In this document: positions 26,336-34,399 of the stretch, piece after piece
How positions within the stretch are numbered: the stretch's first letter is position 1
Layout of the letters: every line of letters starts with the position of its first letter
Assembly (NCBI RefSeq): GCF_021228125.1
Contig: NZ_JAJQQS010000009.1
Location: forward strand, 221,910 to 285,909
DNA from: Streptomyces albireticuli
GTDB taxonomy: Bacteria > Actinomycetota > Actinomycetes > Streptomycetales > Streptomycetaceae
DNA: 64,000 nucleotides
Direction of reading: 5' to 3'
The notes under the pieces: model-generated
The model's input: the letters and a program-made list of their open reading frames with translations, nothing else
The model's database searches: none
What the model was told of the DNA's origin: nothing
Translations under genes and position numbers: made by a program

Positions 26336-26593
26336 ATGCCTGACTGGTGGCCGCAGATCAGGAGGGTGGATCTCCTGTCCATCCGGGAGAAGGACGTGTT
26401 CTGGCTGCTCGGGGCGGGTTGTTCCAACCGCTCCATCTCGGTGCGACTTCAGGTCACGGAGCGCACTGTCAAGGCCCATGTGGCCCGCATACTCACCAAG
26501 TTGGAAGTGGAATCCCGTCTTCAGGCCGGTCTCGTCTCGTACATCTACCACCAGACGCAAGGGCGCCATCTCGCCGCGGTCAAGGCCGGCTGA
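26336..26593 (+). CDS. Small stand-alone LuxR/GerE-type regulator, 85 aa
   Basis: I place the start at ATG 26336, 9 nt after GAGGGGGT; an upstream in-frame GTG (26249) would add a tail with no visible fold and would overlap the candidate promoter. Almost the whole protein is one GerE helix-turn-helix: LSIREKDVFWLLGAGCSNR, then VTERTVKAHVARILTKLEV. There is no receiver or sensor domain, so its activity must be set by amount or by a partner. It lies between the PKS and the CoA ligase and is the likely local activator of both. Confidence 0.85.
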   Translation: MPDWWPQIRRVDLLSIREKDVFWLLGAGCSNRSISVRLQVTERTVKAHVARILTKLEVESRLQAGLVSYIYHQTQGRHLAAVKAG

Positions 26594-26797
26594 ACGGCCG
26601 AGTCCGGTGGGCCGGGCGGTGGCCGGAACCGGCCGCCGCGCCGTGCGCCCCCGGCCCTCATTGTTCGAGGAACGTCAAACCTTTGCAAGGCCGGCGGCCG
26701 GGCGGGGGGAGGGGGAGGCGGGTCCCGTCGTTGCGTCCTTCGCTCCGCACCGCCGGTCACGCCTCTTTCGCCGTCCCGCTGTGCAGGAGAATCGAAA

Positions 26798-28378
26798 ATG
26801 ATTTATCGCAGCCCTTTCCAGGACATAGATCTTCCGGCCCGACCGCTCGACGAATACATTCTTGAGGGCGCCGTGGAGCGCGGTGCCCACCCCGCCCTGG
26901 TCGACGCGGCGAGCGGTCGGACCATTACTTATGCCGAGCTGGCCGAGCTGGTCGGATCCGTGGCCGCGGGGCTCGCCGACGCCGGGCTGAAGCCGGGTGA
27001 GGTGCTGGCGGTTTATTCCCCGAATTCCCTTTTCTACCCGGTGGCCTGTCTCGCCGCCGCCCGGGCCGGTGCCGCCGTCACCCTGGTGAATGCGCTGGCC
27101 ACCGCCAAGGACCTGGCCCGCCAGCTGCAAGATGCGGAAGCCCGCATTCTCTTTACCGTCTCCGCATTGCTCCCCACGGTCCGCGAGGCCGGCGCCGGGA
27201 CCGTGCGCGAGGTGTTCGTCCTGGACGCGGACGAGCACCACCGGAGCATCGGCGACCTGGCCCGTTCCAAAGGCGCGCGCCCGGCCGCCGACGCCGCCCG
27301 CGGCAGCGCGGACACCGCGCTGCTGCCGTACTCCAGCGGCACCTCCGGAGCGCCGAAGGGCGTGGTGCTCACCCACGGCAACGTCACCGCGAACATCGCC
27401 CAGATGAGCCACGCCCTGGAGGTCACCCCCGACCACCGGGTGCTGGCGGTGCTGCCCTTCTTCCACGCGTACGGCTTCAGCACGCTGATCGGCGTCACCC
27501 TGCGCTCCGGTGCCACCCTGGTGGTCCTGCCGCGCTTCGACCTCGCGGGCTTCCTCGACGTCCTGACCGGGCAGCGCATCACCCACGCCCTCGTGGCGCC
27601 GCCCATCGCACTGGCCCTCGCCAAGCACCCGCTGGTGGAGGGCCGCGACTTCTCCTCGATCCGGCAGCTGCTCAGCGCCGCCGCCCCGCTCAAGCCCGAG
27701 CTCGCCGAGATGGTCCACCGGCGCATCGGCGTCCCCGTCGTCCAGGCCTACGGCATGACCGAGCTGTCCCCCGGCGCCCACGTACCGCCCCGCGGCCAGA
27801 CCCCGCCCCCCGGCTCGGTCGGCAAGCCGCTGCCCTCCACCGAGTGCCGGCTGGTCTCGCCCGACCACGGCCGCGACGTCGCCCCGGGCGAGGAGGGCGA
27901 GCTGTGGGTCCGCGGCCCCCAGGTCATGCGCGGCTACCTGGGCAGGCCCACCGACACCGCCGAGGTGGTGGACGAGGACGGCTGGCTGCACACCGGCGAC
28001 CTGGCCCGGGTGGACGAGGACGGCTGGTTCTTCATCAGCGACCGGGTCAAGGAGCTCATCAAGTACAAGGGCTACCAGGTGCTCCCCGGCGAGCTGGAGG
28101 CCGTGCTGCTCACCCACCCCGGCGTCGCCGACGCCGCCGTCGTCGGCGTCACCGACGAGGACGGCATGGAGACCCCCAGGGCCTACGTCGTCGCCGCGCC
28201 GGGCCCGGGGGACGGCACGGCGCTCACCGCCGAGGCCGTCATGGAGTACGTCGCGGCCCGCGTGGCCCCGTACAAGAAGGTCCGCTCGGTCGTCTTCCTC
28301 GACGCCCTGCCCCGCTCGAACGCGGGCAAGATCCTGCGCCGCGAGCTCCGGAACCCCGCCGCGCGGGCCGTCTCGTGA
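26798..28378 (+). CDS. 4-coumarate:CoA ligase-like acyl/aryl-CoA synthetase, 526 aa
   Basis: ATG 26798 lies 8 nt after AGGAG. It is an ANL-superfamily adenylating enzyme with the P-loop YSSGTSGAPKGVVL, YGMTELSPG, the TGD motif in HTGDLARVDEDGW, the hinge around DRVKELIKYKGYQV and the C-terminal catalytic Lys in RSNAGKILRREL. Overall it resembles plant and Streptomyces cinnamate/4-coumarate CoA ligases, which form aryl-CoA from ATP, acid and CoA. It could make a starter unit for the PKS at 22078-26103, or activate a released acid of the Pfa-like pathway. The substrate pocket cannot be assigned by eye. Confidence 0.9.
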   Translation: MIYRSPFQDIDLPARPLDEYILEGAVERGAHPALVDAASGRTITYAELAELVGSVAAGLADAGLKPGEVLAVYSPNSLFYPVACLAAARAGAAVTLVNALATAKDLARQLQDAEARILFTVSALLPTVREAGAGTVREVFVLDADEHHRSIGDLARSKGARPAADAARGSADTALLPYSSGTSGAPKGVVLTHGNVTANIAQMSHALEVTPDHRVLAVLPFFHAYGFSTLIGVTLRSGATLVVLPRFDLAGFLDVLTGQRITHALVAPPIALALAKHPLVEGRDFSSIRQLLSAAAPLKPELAEMVHRRIGVPVVQAYGMTELSPGAHVPPRGQTPPPGSVGKPLPSTECRLVSPDHGRDVAPGEEGELWVRGPQVMRGYLGRPTDTAEVVDEDGWLHTGDLARVDEDGWFFISDRVKELIKYKGYQVLPGELEAVLLTHPGVADAAVVGVTDEDGMETPRAYVVAAPGPGDGTALTAEAVMEYVAARVAPYKKVRSVVFLDALPRSNAGKILRRELRNPAARAVS

Positions 28379-28682
28379 GACCCGGCCTCCTGGCCCGCCC
28401 GGTCCCGGCCAGGCTCCAGCGGCGGGCCGAGGCCCCTGTGCGGGGCGCCCGAACAGCTCAAGGGCATCGCCGGGCGGCTCGTCCTCGCGGGGCCGGGGTG
28501 ACCGCTGTGGCCGGAGCGGATTCCGCATGGGGCAGAAGGGGGTAGGGAACCGTGGGCGCGGGATTCCCGTTCTCCGGGTGGGGGTACGCGGCCAAAAGAT
28601 CGTCCCCAAGCACGAGTGCATTCTTTTGCCTACCCATTACCCTGGTCGCAAGGCCGCGCAGGGTGGCCACGGAGGAGTGAGG
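28379..28682. other. 304-bp gap between metabolite region and core genes
   Basis: No gene is seen here. GATT (28562-28565) followed after 16 nt by GGGTAC (28582-28587) fits the loose GNNT-N14-16-GGGTA pattern of SigB-type promoters, about 95 nt before the next ATG. No integrase, tRNA or attachment-site repeat is visible at this junction. Confidence 0.35.
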
Positions 28683-29546
28683 ATGAGGAGCAGCAACCCG
28701 GTCTTCTCGCGAGGGTTCCGCGACAACGGCTACGCCGGCTTCAACGGTGCCCCGCAGGCCGGGACCGCGGCCCAGGGCAGCCCGTACGCGAACAACCCCT
28801 ACGCGGAGCCCACCAACCCGTACGCGACGAACCCGTACGCGCAGGGCCCCGACGTGCAGCACGGCGCCCCGCAGGCCCCGGCGCAGCCGGGCCGGATGAC
28901 GATGGACGACGTCGTCATGCGTACCGGCACCACGCTGGGCCTGGTCGTCGTCGCGGCGGCCATCGGCTGGGCGGCGAAGATCCCCGTGGGCGTCGGTTTC
29001 GCCGCGGGCCTCGTCGCGATGGTGCTCGGCTTCGTCCAGTCCTTCAAGCAGAAGCCGGTCCCCGCGCTGATCCTGGGGTACGCCGCGCTGGAGGGCCTGT
29101 TCCTCGGCGTGGTCAGCCGGTCGTACAACCACTACGCGGACGGCGCCCCGGTCCAGGCGGTGCTCGGCACGATCGCCGTGTCCGTCGGCGTCCTGATCGC
29201 CTACAAGACGAAGCTGATCCGCGTCGACCGCCGCTTCATCCGCTTCGTGACGGCGGCCGCGATCGGCTTCGTCCTGCTGATGCTGGTGAACGTCCTGTTC
29301 GCCGCCTTCGGCGGCGGTGACGGCCTCGGCCTGCGCTCCGGCCCGCTCGGCATCGGCGTCGGTGTCATCGGCGTGCTGATCGGCGCGGCGTTCCTGGCGA
29401 TCGACTTCAAGCAGATCGAGGACGGCGTCCGCTACGGCGCCCCCCGTGAGATCGCCTGGATGGCGGCCTTCGGCCTCACGCTGTCGCTGGTGTGGATCTA
29501 CGTCCAGATGCTCCAGCTGGTCACCGCCATCACCGGCAACGACTAG
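28683..29546 (+). CDS. Bax inhibitor-1/YccA-family membrane protein, 287 aa
   Basis: ATG 28683 is 5 nt after GGAGGAG (28671-28677). The first ~75 residues are a soluble Asn-Pro-Tyr-Ala-rich tail (SPYANNPYAEPTNPYATNPYA). Seven hydrophobic segments follow, beginning TGTTLGLVVVAAAIGWAAK, the topology of the BI-1/YccA (TMBIM) family; the Asp pair near the last segment lies in AIDFKQIEDG. Bacterial members are membrane proteins, proposed calcium leak channels or protease regulators, and their role in Streptomyces is not settled. It is a single-gene unit closed by a strong hairpin. Confidence 0.9.
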   Translation: MRSSNPVFSRGFRDNGYAGFNGAPQAGTAAQGSPYANNPYAEPTNPYATNPYAQGPDVQHGAPQAPAQPGRMTMDDVVMRTGTTLGLVVVAAAIGWAAKIPVGVGFAAGLVAMVLGFVQSFKQKPVPALILGYAALEGLFLGVVSRSYNHYADGAPVQAVLGTIAVSVGVLIAYKTKLIRVDRRFIRFVTAAAIGFVLLMLVNVLFAAFGGGDGLGLRSGPLGIGVGVIGVLIGAAFLAIDFKQIEDGVRYGAPREIAWMAAFGLTLSLVWIYVQMLQLVTAITGND

Positions 29547-29573
29547 CGCCCCGGCCTGACGGCCGGCGGCTGA

Positions 29574-29612
29574 CGAAGGGCCCGGGAAGACACCGTCTTC
29601 CCGGGCCCTTCG
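29574..29612. terminator. Bidirectional terminator hairpin, 18-bp perfect stem
   Basis: Arms 29574-29591 and 29595-29612 are fully complementary around ACC, 27 nt after the BI-1/YccA stop and 45 nt before the end of the facing DUF4287 gene. Confidence 0.9.
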
Positions 29613-29657
29613 CATGTACGTGCCCCGTTGTGCGGTGCTGATCGGGGTGGGCGTCCG

Positions 29658-29888
29658 CTACCGGAGCTTCCGCGCGGCCCGTCGGAGGTCGTACTCGTGG
29701 ACGATCGCTTTGGCATGGCCGTAGGCGAGGTCGTGCTCTCCACGGAGCCAGCTCACCTTCTCCTCGAATCGGAAGAGGGAAGGGCCTTCTTCTACCGTGC
29801 GCAGCCAGTCCGCGACTTCACGGCCGGTGCAATGAGGGATACGGGAGAGCAGATTCCGGTGGGTCTCGTCGGAGAAGACGTGGGACAT
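29658..29888 (-). CDS. Small DUF4287-like protein, 76 aa
   Basis: This is a short acidic-basic helical protein without signal or membrane segment. The C-terminal segment VSWLRGEHDLAYGHAKAIVH matches the WL-x-EHxLxxGHAxAIV pattern that I associate with DUF4287, a domain of unknown function often found in small actinobacterial proteins. It is divergent from the next gene across 98 bp. Function unknown. Confidence 0.7.
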   Translation of the reverse strand: MSHVFSDETHRNLLSRIPHCTGREVADWLRTVEEGPSLFRFEEKVSWLRGEHDLAYGHAKAIVHEYDLRRAARKLR

Positions 29889-29949
29889 CGGCGCCTCCGG
29901 ACGCGTCGGCTGATGGTCCTTCCTGTCACCGTGCCTGAGTGTTCATCCG

Positions 29950-29980
29950 TTGGCAACAGTCCGTCGGCGGCGCATAGGCT
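29950..29980 (+). promoter_or_regulatory. Candidate promoter of a leaderless gene
   Basis: TTGGCA (29950-29955), 19 nt, TAGGCT (29975-29980), with the GTG start only 6 nt further on and no Shine-Dalgarno sequence. Transcription would begin at or next to the start codon. Confidence 0.55.
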
Positions 29981-29986
29981 CGCGCT

Positions 29987-30337
29987 GTGGATGATGTGAC
30001 GCCTCTTCTTGCCGCCGTGGACGCCTACGCCGACCGGCTGCGGTCCCTGCCGCAGTCCCGTCTGAGCAGGGGGGCCGCGGCGGAAGCGCTGGCCCTGGCC
30101 CGAGAGTTGGCCGCGTGGACCCAGCGGCTGGAGGAACCGGACGCGGTTCCGCCGCGCGAGATGCCGGACGCGGGGATCTTCGCGGTCGCGGACCAAGTGG
30201 CGGTGGCGGGCCATGATTTGGCCGAAGCGCTGTCCCTGGCGGGGGCGTCCGGTGAGGGTGCCCTGCCGGAGGGGGTGGGGGTCGCGGAGGCGGTGGCCCG
30301 GGTGGAGGAGGCGGGGAGGCGGAGCGGGGTGGTGTGA
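29987..30337 (+). CDS. Conserved hypothetical helical protein, 116 aa
   Basis: The GTG at 29987 is chosen because a -10-like TAGGCT ends 6 nt before it and no ribosome site exists, as for leaderless Streptomyces transcripts. The protein is Ala- and Leu-rich, predicted to be all-helical and soluble (LLAAVDAYADRLRSL, EALALARELAAW). I recognise no domain. Its neighbours give no functional clue. Confidence 0.6.
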   Translation: MDDVTPLLAAVDAYADRLRSLPQSRLSRGAAAEALALARELAAWTQRLEEPDAVPPREMPDAGIFAVADQVAVAGHDLAEALSLAGASGEGALPEGVGVAEAVARVEEAGRRSGVV

Positions 30338-30377
30338 CGGGGGGTGGGGACGGTGGGGGTGCCGCTGCGCGGGGCTT

Positions 30378-30480
30378 TGTCCCCTACCCGCCCCTTCCCG
30401 AGACCGGGGGCAAGCCCCCGGGCCCCCGGTTCCGCGCTGACGCGCGGTGGCCTCAATCGCCGGCCGGGCTGAATGTGCCC
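30378..30480. repeat. Dispersed Streptomyces intergenic repeat, copy A
   Basis: The block running from CCCCTTCCCGAGACCGGGGG through CGCGGTGGCCTCAATCGCCG to GGCCGGGCTGAA recurs with few changes at about 52836-52910. It lies in the convergent gap after the small helical protein and before a membrane-anchored protein. Confidence 0.75.
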
Positions 30481-30516
30481 GGTTCCGGGGGAAGGCCCCG
30501 TGCACCTACAGACCCG

Positions 30517-31347
30517 TCAAGGCGAAGCGATCACCCGATCGGCCAGGACGTAGATCTTCTCCACCGCACAGGCGAACGTCAGCGCGTACGCCCCCGAAAC
30601 CCCCGACCCCCCGAGAAGCACGGGCGCGTCCCCCGCGTCCAGCGCCGCCCCCAGCCGCTCCGCCGTCTCGCGGTGGCCCGGCGTCATGCAGAGCGTCGTG
30701 CCGTCGGCGAAGACGTAGACGTCGAGGGTGCCCAGCGGCCCCGGCCGGACGTCGGTCAGTGGAATCCGGGCGTCGGAGAGTTCGGCGAGCCGCTCGACGG
30801 TGGTCTCGTGGTCCCCGGCGGGACCCGCGGGGGTGAAATCGGGGTGGGACGGGTGCCGGCGGCGCGCGGCGGCCAGCTCCGGGGACTCCGCGGCCTCCGT
30901 CTCGGCGGCCGAGGCGGACTCGCCCAGCGGCTCCAGGCCCACGAGGTCGGCCTGGCGGGGCAGGTAGAGGCTGCCGTACGGGCCCTCGGGGCCCAGCAGG
31001 TCGTCACCGAGCCCGGGCAGGCCGCCGAGCAGCGACGGGGCGTCCGCGCCGCTGGGGTCCCTGGCCTCCTGGGCCGCCCAGAAGGCGCGGGCCTCGGCGA
31101 GCTCGCGCTCGCGCTCCTCGGCGAGGGCGTCGGCGACGGCGGCCCGTATCTCCGCGATCTCGGCACCGGGGGCGGGCCGGGCGTGCGGAACCTGGGCGCG
31201 CTCGCGTCGCTCCGCGCCGGCCGCGGCGAGGTCGGCCCGCAGGGCCGCGATCTGCCGGCGCAGGCCGCGCGTGCTGTGGAGGGCGGCGGCACCCGCCGCC
31301 GTGGCGGTGGCAGCGGCAAGCAGCAGGGCAAGGGACAAGGCGCTCAC
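30517..31347 (-). CDS. Membrane-anchored coiled-coil hypothetical protein, 276 aa
   Basis: The N-terminus is one hydrophobic segment (LSLALLLAAATATAAGAAAL) followed by an Arg/Ala/Glu-rich coiled-coil stretch (residues 25-95). A Pro/Gly/acidic linker leads to a C-terminal globular part (about 185-276) with alternating beta-like strands, for example TLDVYVFADGTTLCMTPGH. The topology suggests an anchored cytoplasmic or exported domain. I do not recognise the family. It is common for such genes to sit next to the thiolase and SGNH genes in Streptomyces, by memory. Confidence 0.65.
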   Translation of the reverse strand: MSALSLALLLAAATATAAGAAALHSTRGLRRQIAALRADLAAAGAERRERAQVPHARPAPGAEIAEIRAAVADALAEERERELAEARAFWAAQEARDPSGADAPSLLGGLPGLGDDLLGPEGPYGSLYLPRQADLVGLEPLGESASAAETEAAESPELAAARRRHPSHPDFTPAGPAGDHETTVERLAELSDARIPLTDVRPGPLGTLDVYVFADGTTLCMTPGHRETAERLGAALDAGDAPVLLGGSGVSGAYALTFACAVEKIYVLADRVIASP

Positions 31348-31493
31348 TGACGTACTCCCGGTTGCTATAGGTCCCCCAGATTCCTACCTCAGCTTCGCCC
31401 GTGATGCTGTATGGCCACAGTGCAAAACGTCATGAAGGGGACGGGACTTAGGGCCCGGACGTTGCCTCTTCAACATATCTGACCTGCGGAAAC

Positions 31494-31534
31494 GAATCGC
31501 CCCCAGGGCGTTGGTCACATCCTGGGGGCGATTC
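31494..31534. terminator. Terminator hairpin, 14-bp perfect stem
   Basis: GAATCGCCCCCAGG (31494-31507) pairs with 31521-31534 around a 13-nt loop. It lies 87 nt downstream of the thiolase stop in the minus direction. Confidence 0.8.
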
Positions 31535-31620
31535 GGTCACGGTCACGTATGGGCCGTGGAAAAACAGTTCGGTATCAGCTCAGCCGCGCGACCCGACGCA
31601 CGTCCTCGCCTCGCTTCCGC

Positions 31621-32841
31621 TCAGCTCAGCCGCTCGATGACCATCGCCATCCCCTGCCCGCCGCCCACGCACATCGTCTCCAGGCCGAACTGCTTGTCGT
31701 GCCACTGGAGGGAGTTGATCAGGGTGCCGGTGATCCGGGCGCCCGTCATGCCGAAGGGGTGGCCGACCGCGATCGCGCCGCCGTTGACGTTCACCCGGTC
31801 CAGGTCCGCGCCCAGCGCCTGGTAGGACGGGATGACCTGGGCCGCGAAGGCCTCGTTGATCTCGATCAGGTCGATGTCGCCGATGCCCAGGCCGGCCCGG
31901 CGCAGCGCCTGCTTGCTGGCCTCGACCGGGCCGAAGCCCATGATCTCGGGGGAGAGCGCCGAGACGCCGGTGGAGACGATCCGGGCCAGCGGGGTCAGGC
32001 CCAGCTCACGCGCCTTGGTGTCGGACATGATCACCAGGGCGGCGGCGCCGTCGTTGAGCGGGCAGCAGTTGCCCGGCGTGATCAGGCCGTCGGGGCGGAA
32101 GGACGGCTTCAGGCCCTGCACGCCCTCCAGGGTGACGCCGGCGCGCGGGCCGTCGTCCTTGGCGACGACCGTGCCGTCCGGGGTGGTGACCGGGGTGATC
32201 TCGCGGGCCCAGAAGCCGTTCTTGATGGCTTCCTCGGCGAGGTTCTGCGAGCGGACGCCGAACTCGTCCATCTCCTGACGGCTGATGCCCTTCAGGCGCG
32301 CCAGGTTCTCGGCGGTCTGGCCCATCGCGATGTACGCGTCCGGCACCAGGCCGTCCTCGCGCGGGTCGTGCCACTCGTCCCCGCCCTGCTCGGCGCGGGC
32401 GGCCGTGCGGGCCTCGGCCTCGGCGAAGAACGCGTTGTGGCTGCCCGGCATGCCGTCGGAGGAGCCGTTGACGGTCCGCGAGACCGTCTCGACGCCCGCC
32501 GAGATGAAGACGTCGCCCTCGCCCGCCTTGATGGCGTGCAGCGCCATCCGCGAGGTCTGGAGCGACGAGGAACAGTAGCGGGTGATCGTGCAGCCGGGCA
32601 GGTGGTCCATGCCCATCTGGACGGCCACGATCCGGCCCAGGTTGTGGCCCTGCTCGCCGCCGGGCAGGCCGCAGCCGAGCATCAGGTCGTCGATGTCGCG
32701 CGGGTCGAGCTCCGGGACCTTGGCGAGCGCGGCGCCGATGATCGTCGCGGTCAGGTCGTCGGCGCGCATCTCCTTCAGCGAGCCCTTGAAGGCGCGGCCG
32801 ATCGGGGAGCGGGCGGTTGAGACGATCACGGCTTCGGGCAT
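31621..32841 (-). CDS. Acetyl-CoA acetyltransferase (thiolase), 406 aa
   Basis: The start is ATG at 32841; a GTG directly before it is the alternative. It is a full-length thiolase with nucleophile Cys90 (TRYCSSSLQ), the NEAFA motif, GHPFGMTGAR and a C-terminal CVGGGQGMA with the second Cys. Thiolases join or split acetoacetyl-CoA-type substrates. The enzyme could serve fatty-acid breakdown or acetoacetyl-CoA supply. It is a single gene with its own terminator. A palindromic site 142 nt upstream may be its operator. From memory it corresponds to a conserved core gene. Confidence 0.93.
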   Translation of the reverse strand: MPEAVIVSTARSPIGRAFKGSLKEMRADDLTATIIGAALAKVPELDPRDIDDLMLGCGLPGGEQGHNLGRIVAVQMGMDHLPGCTITRYCSSSLQTSRMALHAIKAGEGDVFISAGVETVSRTVNGSSDGMPGSHNAFFAEAEARTAARAEQGGDEWHDPREDGLVPDAYIAMGQTAENLARLKGISRQEMDEFGVRSQNLAEEAIKNGFWAREITPVTTPDGTVVAKDDGPRAGVTLEGVQGLKPSFRPDGLITPGNCCPLNDGAAALVIMSDTKARELGLTPLARIVSTGVSALSPEIMGFGPVEASKQALRRAGLGIGDIDLIEINEAFAAQVIPSYQALGADLDRVNVNGGAIAVGHPFGMTGARITGTLINSLQWHDKQFGLETMCVGGGQGMAMVIERLS

Positions 32842-32982
32842 CACGGCTCCAGTGGGCGTGGGAAGGCGGGCCTGAGGCGGGCCTGCCGAGCGCCTGGGCG
32901 GCGGGACGACAGGGCCTGTTGGAAGTTACCCGTCCGTAGGGCTCCGGTCACGGCTTGGAGGCTGTGATGCGGACCTCTTTTC

Positions 32983-32996
32983 TAAGCGGTCGCTCA
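32983..32996. promoter_or_regulatory. Candidate TetR-type operator upstream of the thiolase
   Basis: TAAGCGGTCGCTCA is an imperfect palindrome (T-x-AGCG-xx-CGCT-x-A), 142 nt before the thiolase start. Its shape resembles operators of TetR repressors of acyl-CoA metabolism in actinobacteria. Confidence 0.3.
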
Positions 32997-33023
32997 GGGG
33001 GGGGCGGCCGGGGTGCGGCGGGA

Positions 33024-33157
33024 GGGGGCGGGGCGGGGTGGGCCCGGCAAGGGGCGTGACGCGTGATTTGCGGGCCGTACGGCGAGCAACTGTTCGACGT
33101 CGCGCAACGGGGCCCGTAAATCATGCAGCCCCGGAGGGCCCACCCCGCCCCGCCCCC
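33024..33157. repeat. Long nested inverted repeat downstream of the SGNH hydrolase
   Basis: Outer arms 33024-33045 and 33136-33157 are complementary over all 22 bp (G-rich against C-rich). Inside them, 33061-33076 and 33111-33126 pair over 14 of 16 bp. The whole structure fills a third of the 362-bp gap between the SGNH gene and the thiolase and probably ends SGNH transcription. The rest of the gap shows only the thiolase control region. Confidence 0.8.
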
Positions 33158-33203
33158 GACCCACCACGCACCCGCACCCGCACCCGCACACGAGCCCGCA
33201 CCC

Positions 33204-34229
33204 TCACGACCCCCGCCCCACCCGCAGCCAAGCGTGATGCGGCGTAGCCTCCGTATGGGCCGGCAGATGGCGCCGCTTGCGGTGCTTGAGCAGGGCCCAG
33301 CGACCGCGTGCCGCCGTGACCTCGGTGCCGCCCTCGGCCGCCGCCTCCGCGGCCGCCCGGGCCACCGGCAGGATGCCCTCGCGGCGTGCCACGTCCGGCC
33401 GCTCCTCGTCCTCCGGCCACAGCCCCAGCGCCGCGCACAGCGTCGGCAGCACGGCCATGGCCGCCGTGGCGTAGCCCTCCGCGGACGGGTGGTAGTTGTC
33501 GGGTCCGAACAGCTCGCGGGGGTTCTGCGCGAACTCCGGGCCCAGCAGGTCGCCGAGCGAGACCGTACGGCCGCCGGCCTCCAGGACGCCGATCGTCTGG
33601 GCCGCCGCCAGCTGCCGGCTCAGCCGCTTGGCCACCCAGCGCAGCGGCTGGTAGACGGGCTCGATGGTGCCCAGGTCGGGGCAGGTGCCCACTACCACCT
33701 CGCTGCCCGCCTCGCGCAGCCTGCGCACCGCGTCGGACAGCAGCCGTACGGAGCGGGCCGCCGGCATCCCGTGGGTGACGTCGTTCGCCCCGATCATGAT
33801 CACGCAGACGTCGGGGGCCGGACCGTCGTCCAGCAGCAGGGTCACCTGCCGGTCCAGGTCGTGGGACTGGGCGCCGGAGAGCGCCACGTTGCGCAGCGTC
33901 ACCGGCCGCTCGGCGACCGCCGCGAGCCCCGAGGCCAGCAGGGCCCCGGGCGTCTGCCGGGGCCGGTGCACGCCCTGTCCCGCCGCCGTGGAATCGCCGA
34001 GCACCCCCAGCAGCAGCGGGTCCCGGCCGAGCCGGTGGACGAACGCGGAGCCGTAGCGGCCGTCCGCGTGCGGCGGCGACCCGTGGGCCCCGCCGACCAC
34101 CCGCCTGGCCAGCCGCGCCTCGGTGAGCAGGACGCCGACCGCCGTCGCGCCCAGCAGGCCGATACCGCCACCGCCGTACGCCGCGGCGGCCGCGATCCGC
34201 CGTGCGACTCTCGCCCTCGACATGGACAT
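33204..34229 (-). CDS. SGNH/GDSL-family hydrolase with membrane anchor, 341 aa
   Basis: An N-terminal Arg-rich stretch and one hydrophobic segment (residues 12-35) act as signal or anchor, so the enzyme probably works outside the membrane. SGNH blocks are present in order: GDSTAAGQG with Ser80, GANDVT with Asn149, and DNYHPS with Asp244 and His247. Such enzymes are esterases or lipases of broad range, and substrate cannot be inferred. It is divergent from cystathionine beta-synthase across 170 bp. In S. coelicolor an exported lipase-like gene lies beside cbs, as I recall. Confidence 0.9.
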   Translation of the reverse strand: MSMSRARVARRIAAAAAYGGGGIGLLGATAVGVLLTEARLARRVVGGAHGSPPHADGRYGSAFVHRLGRDPLLLGVLGDSTAAGQGVHRPRQTPGALLASGLAAVAERPVTLRNVALSGAQSHDLDRQVTLLLDDGPAPDVCVIMIGANDVTHGMPAARSVRLLSDAVRRLREAGSEVVVGTCPDLGTIEPVYQPLRWVAKRLSRQLAAAQTIGVLEAGGRTVSLGDLLGPEFAQNPRELFGPDNYHPSAEGYATAAMAVLPTLCAALGLWPEDEERPDVARREGILPVARAAAEAAAEGGTEVTAARGRWALLKHRKRRHLPAHTEATPHHAWLRVGRGS

Positions 34230-34399
34230 GGGCCCCGACCTCCTCCCGCTCCGACGGTACGCACCCCCGCCGGACCCCGCTAACTGGTTGTTGCCCCGAG
34301 CACACCCCCGTGCAACGCGGGGCCGTGTCCCCTCGACGGCGCAATAGGCTGGAGATACGGGTACGCGATGCGCTAGTGCCCCTGACCGCGGAGATCACC

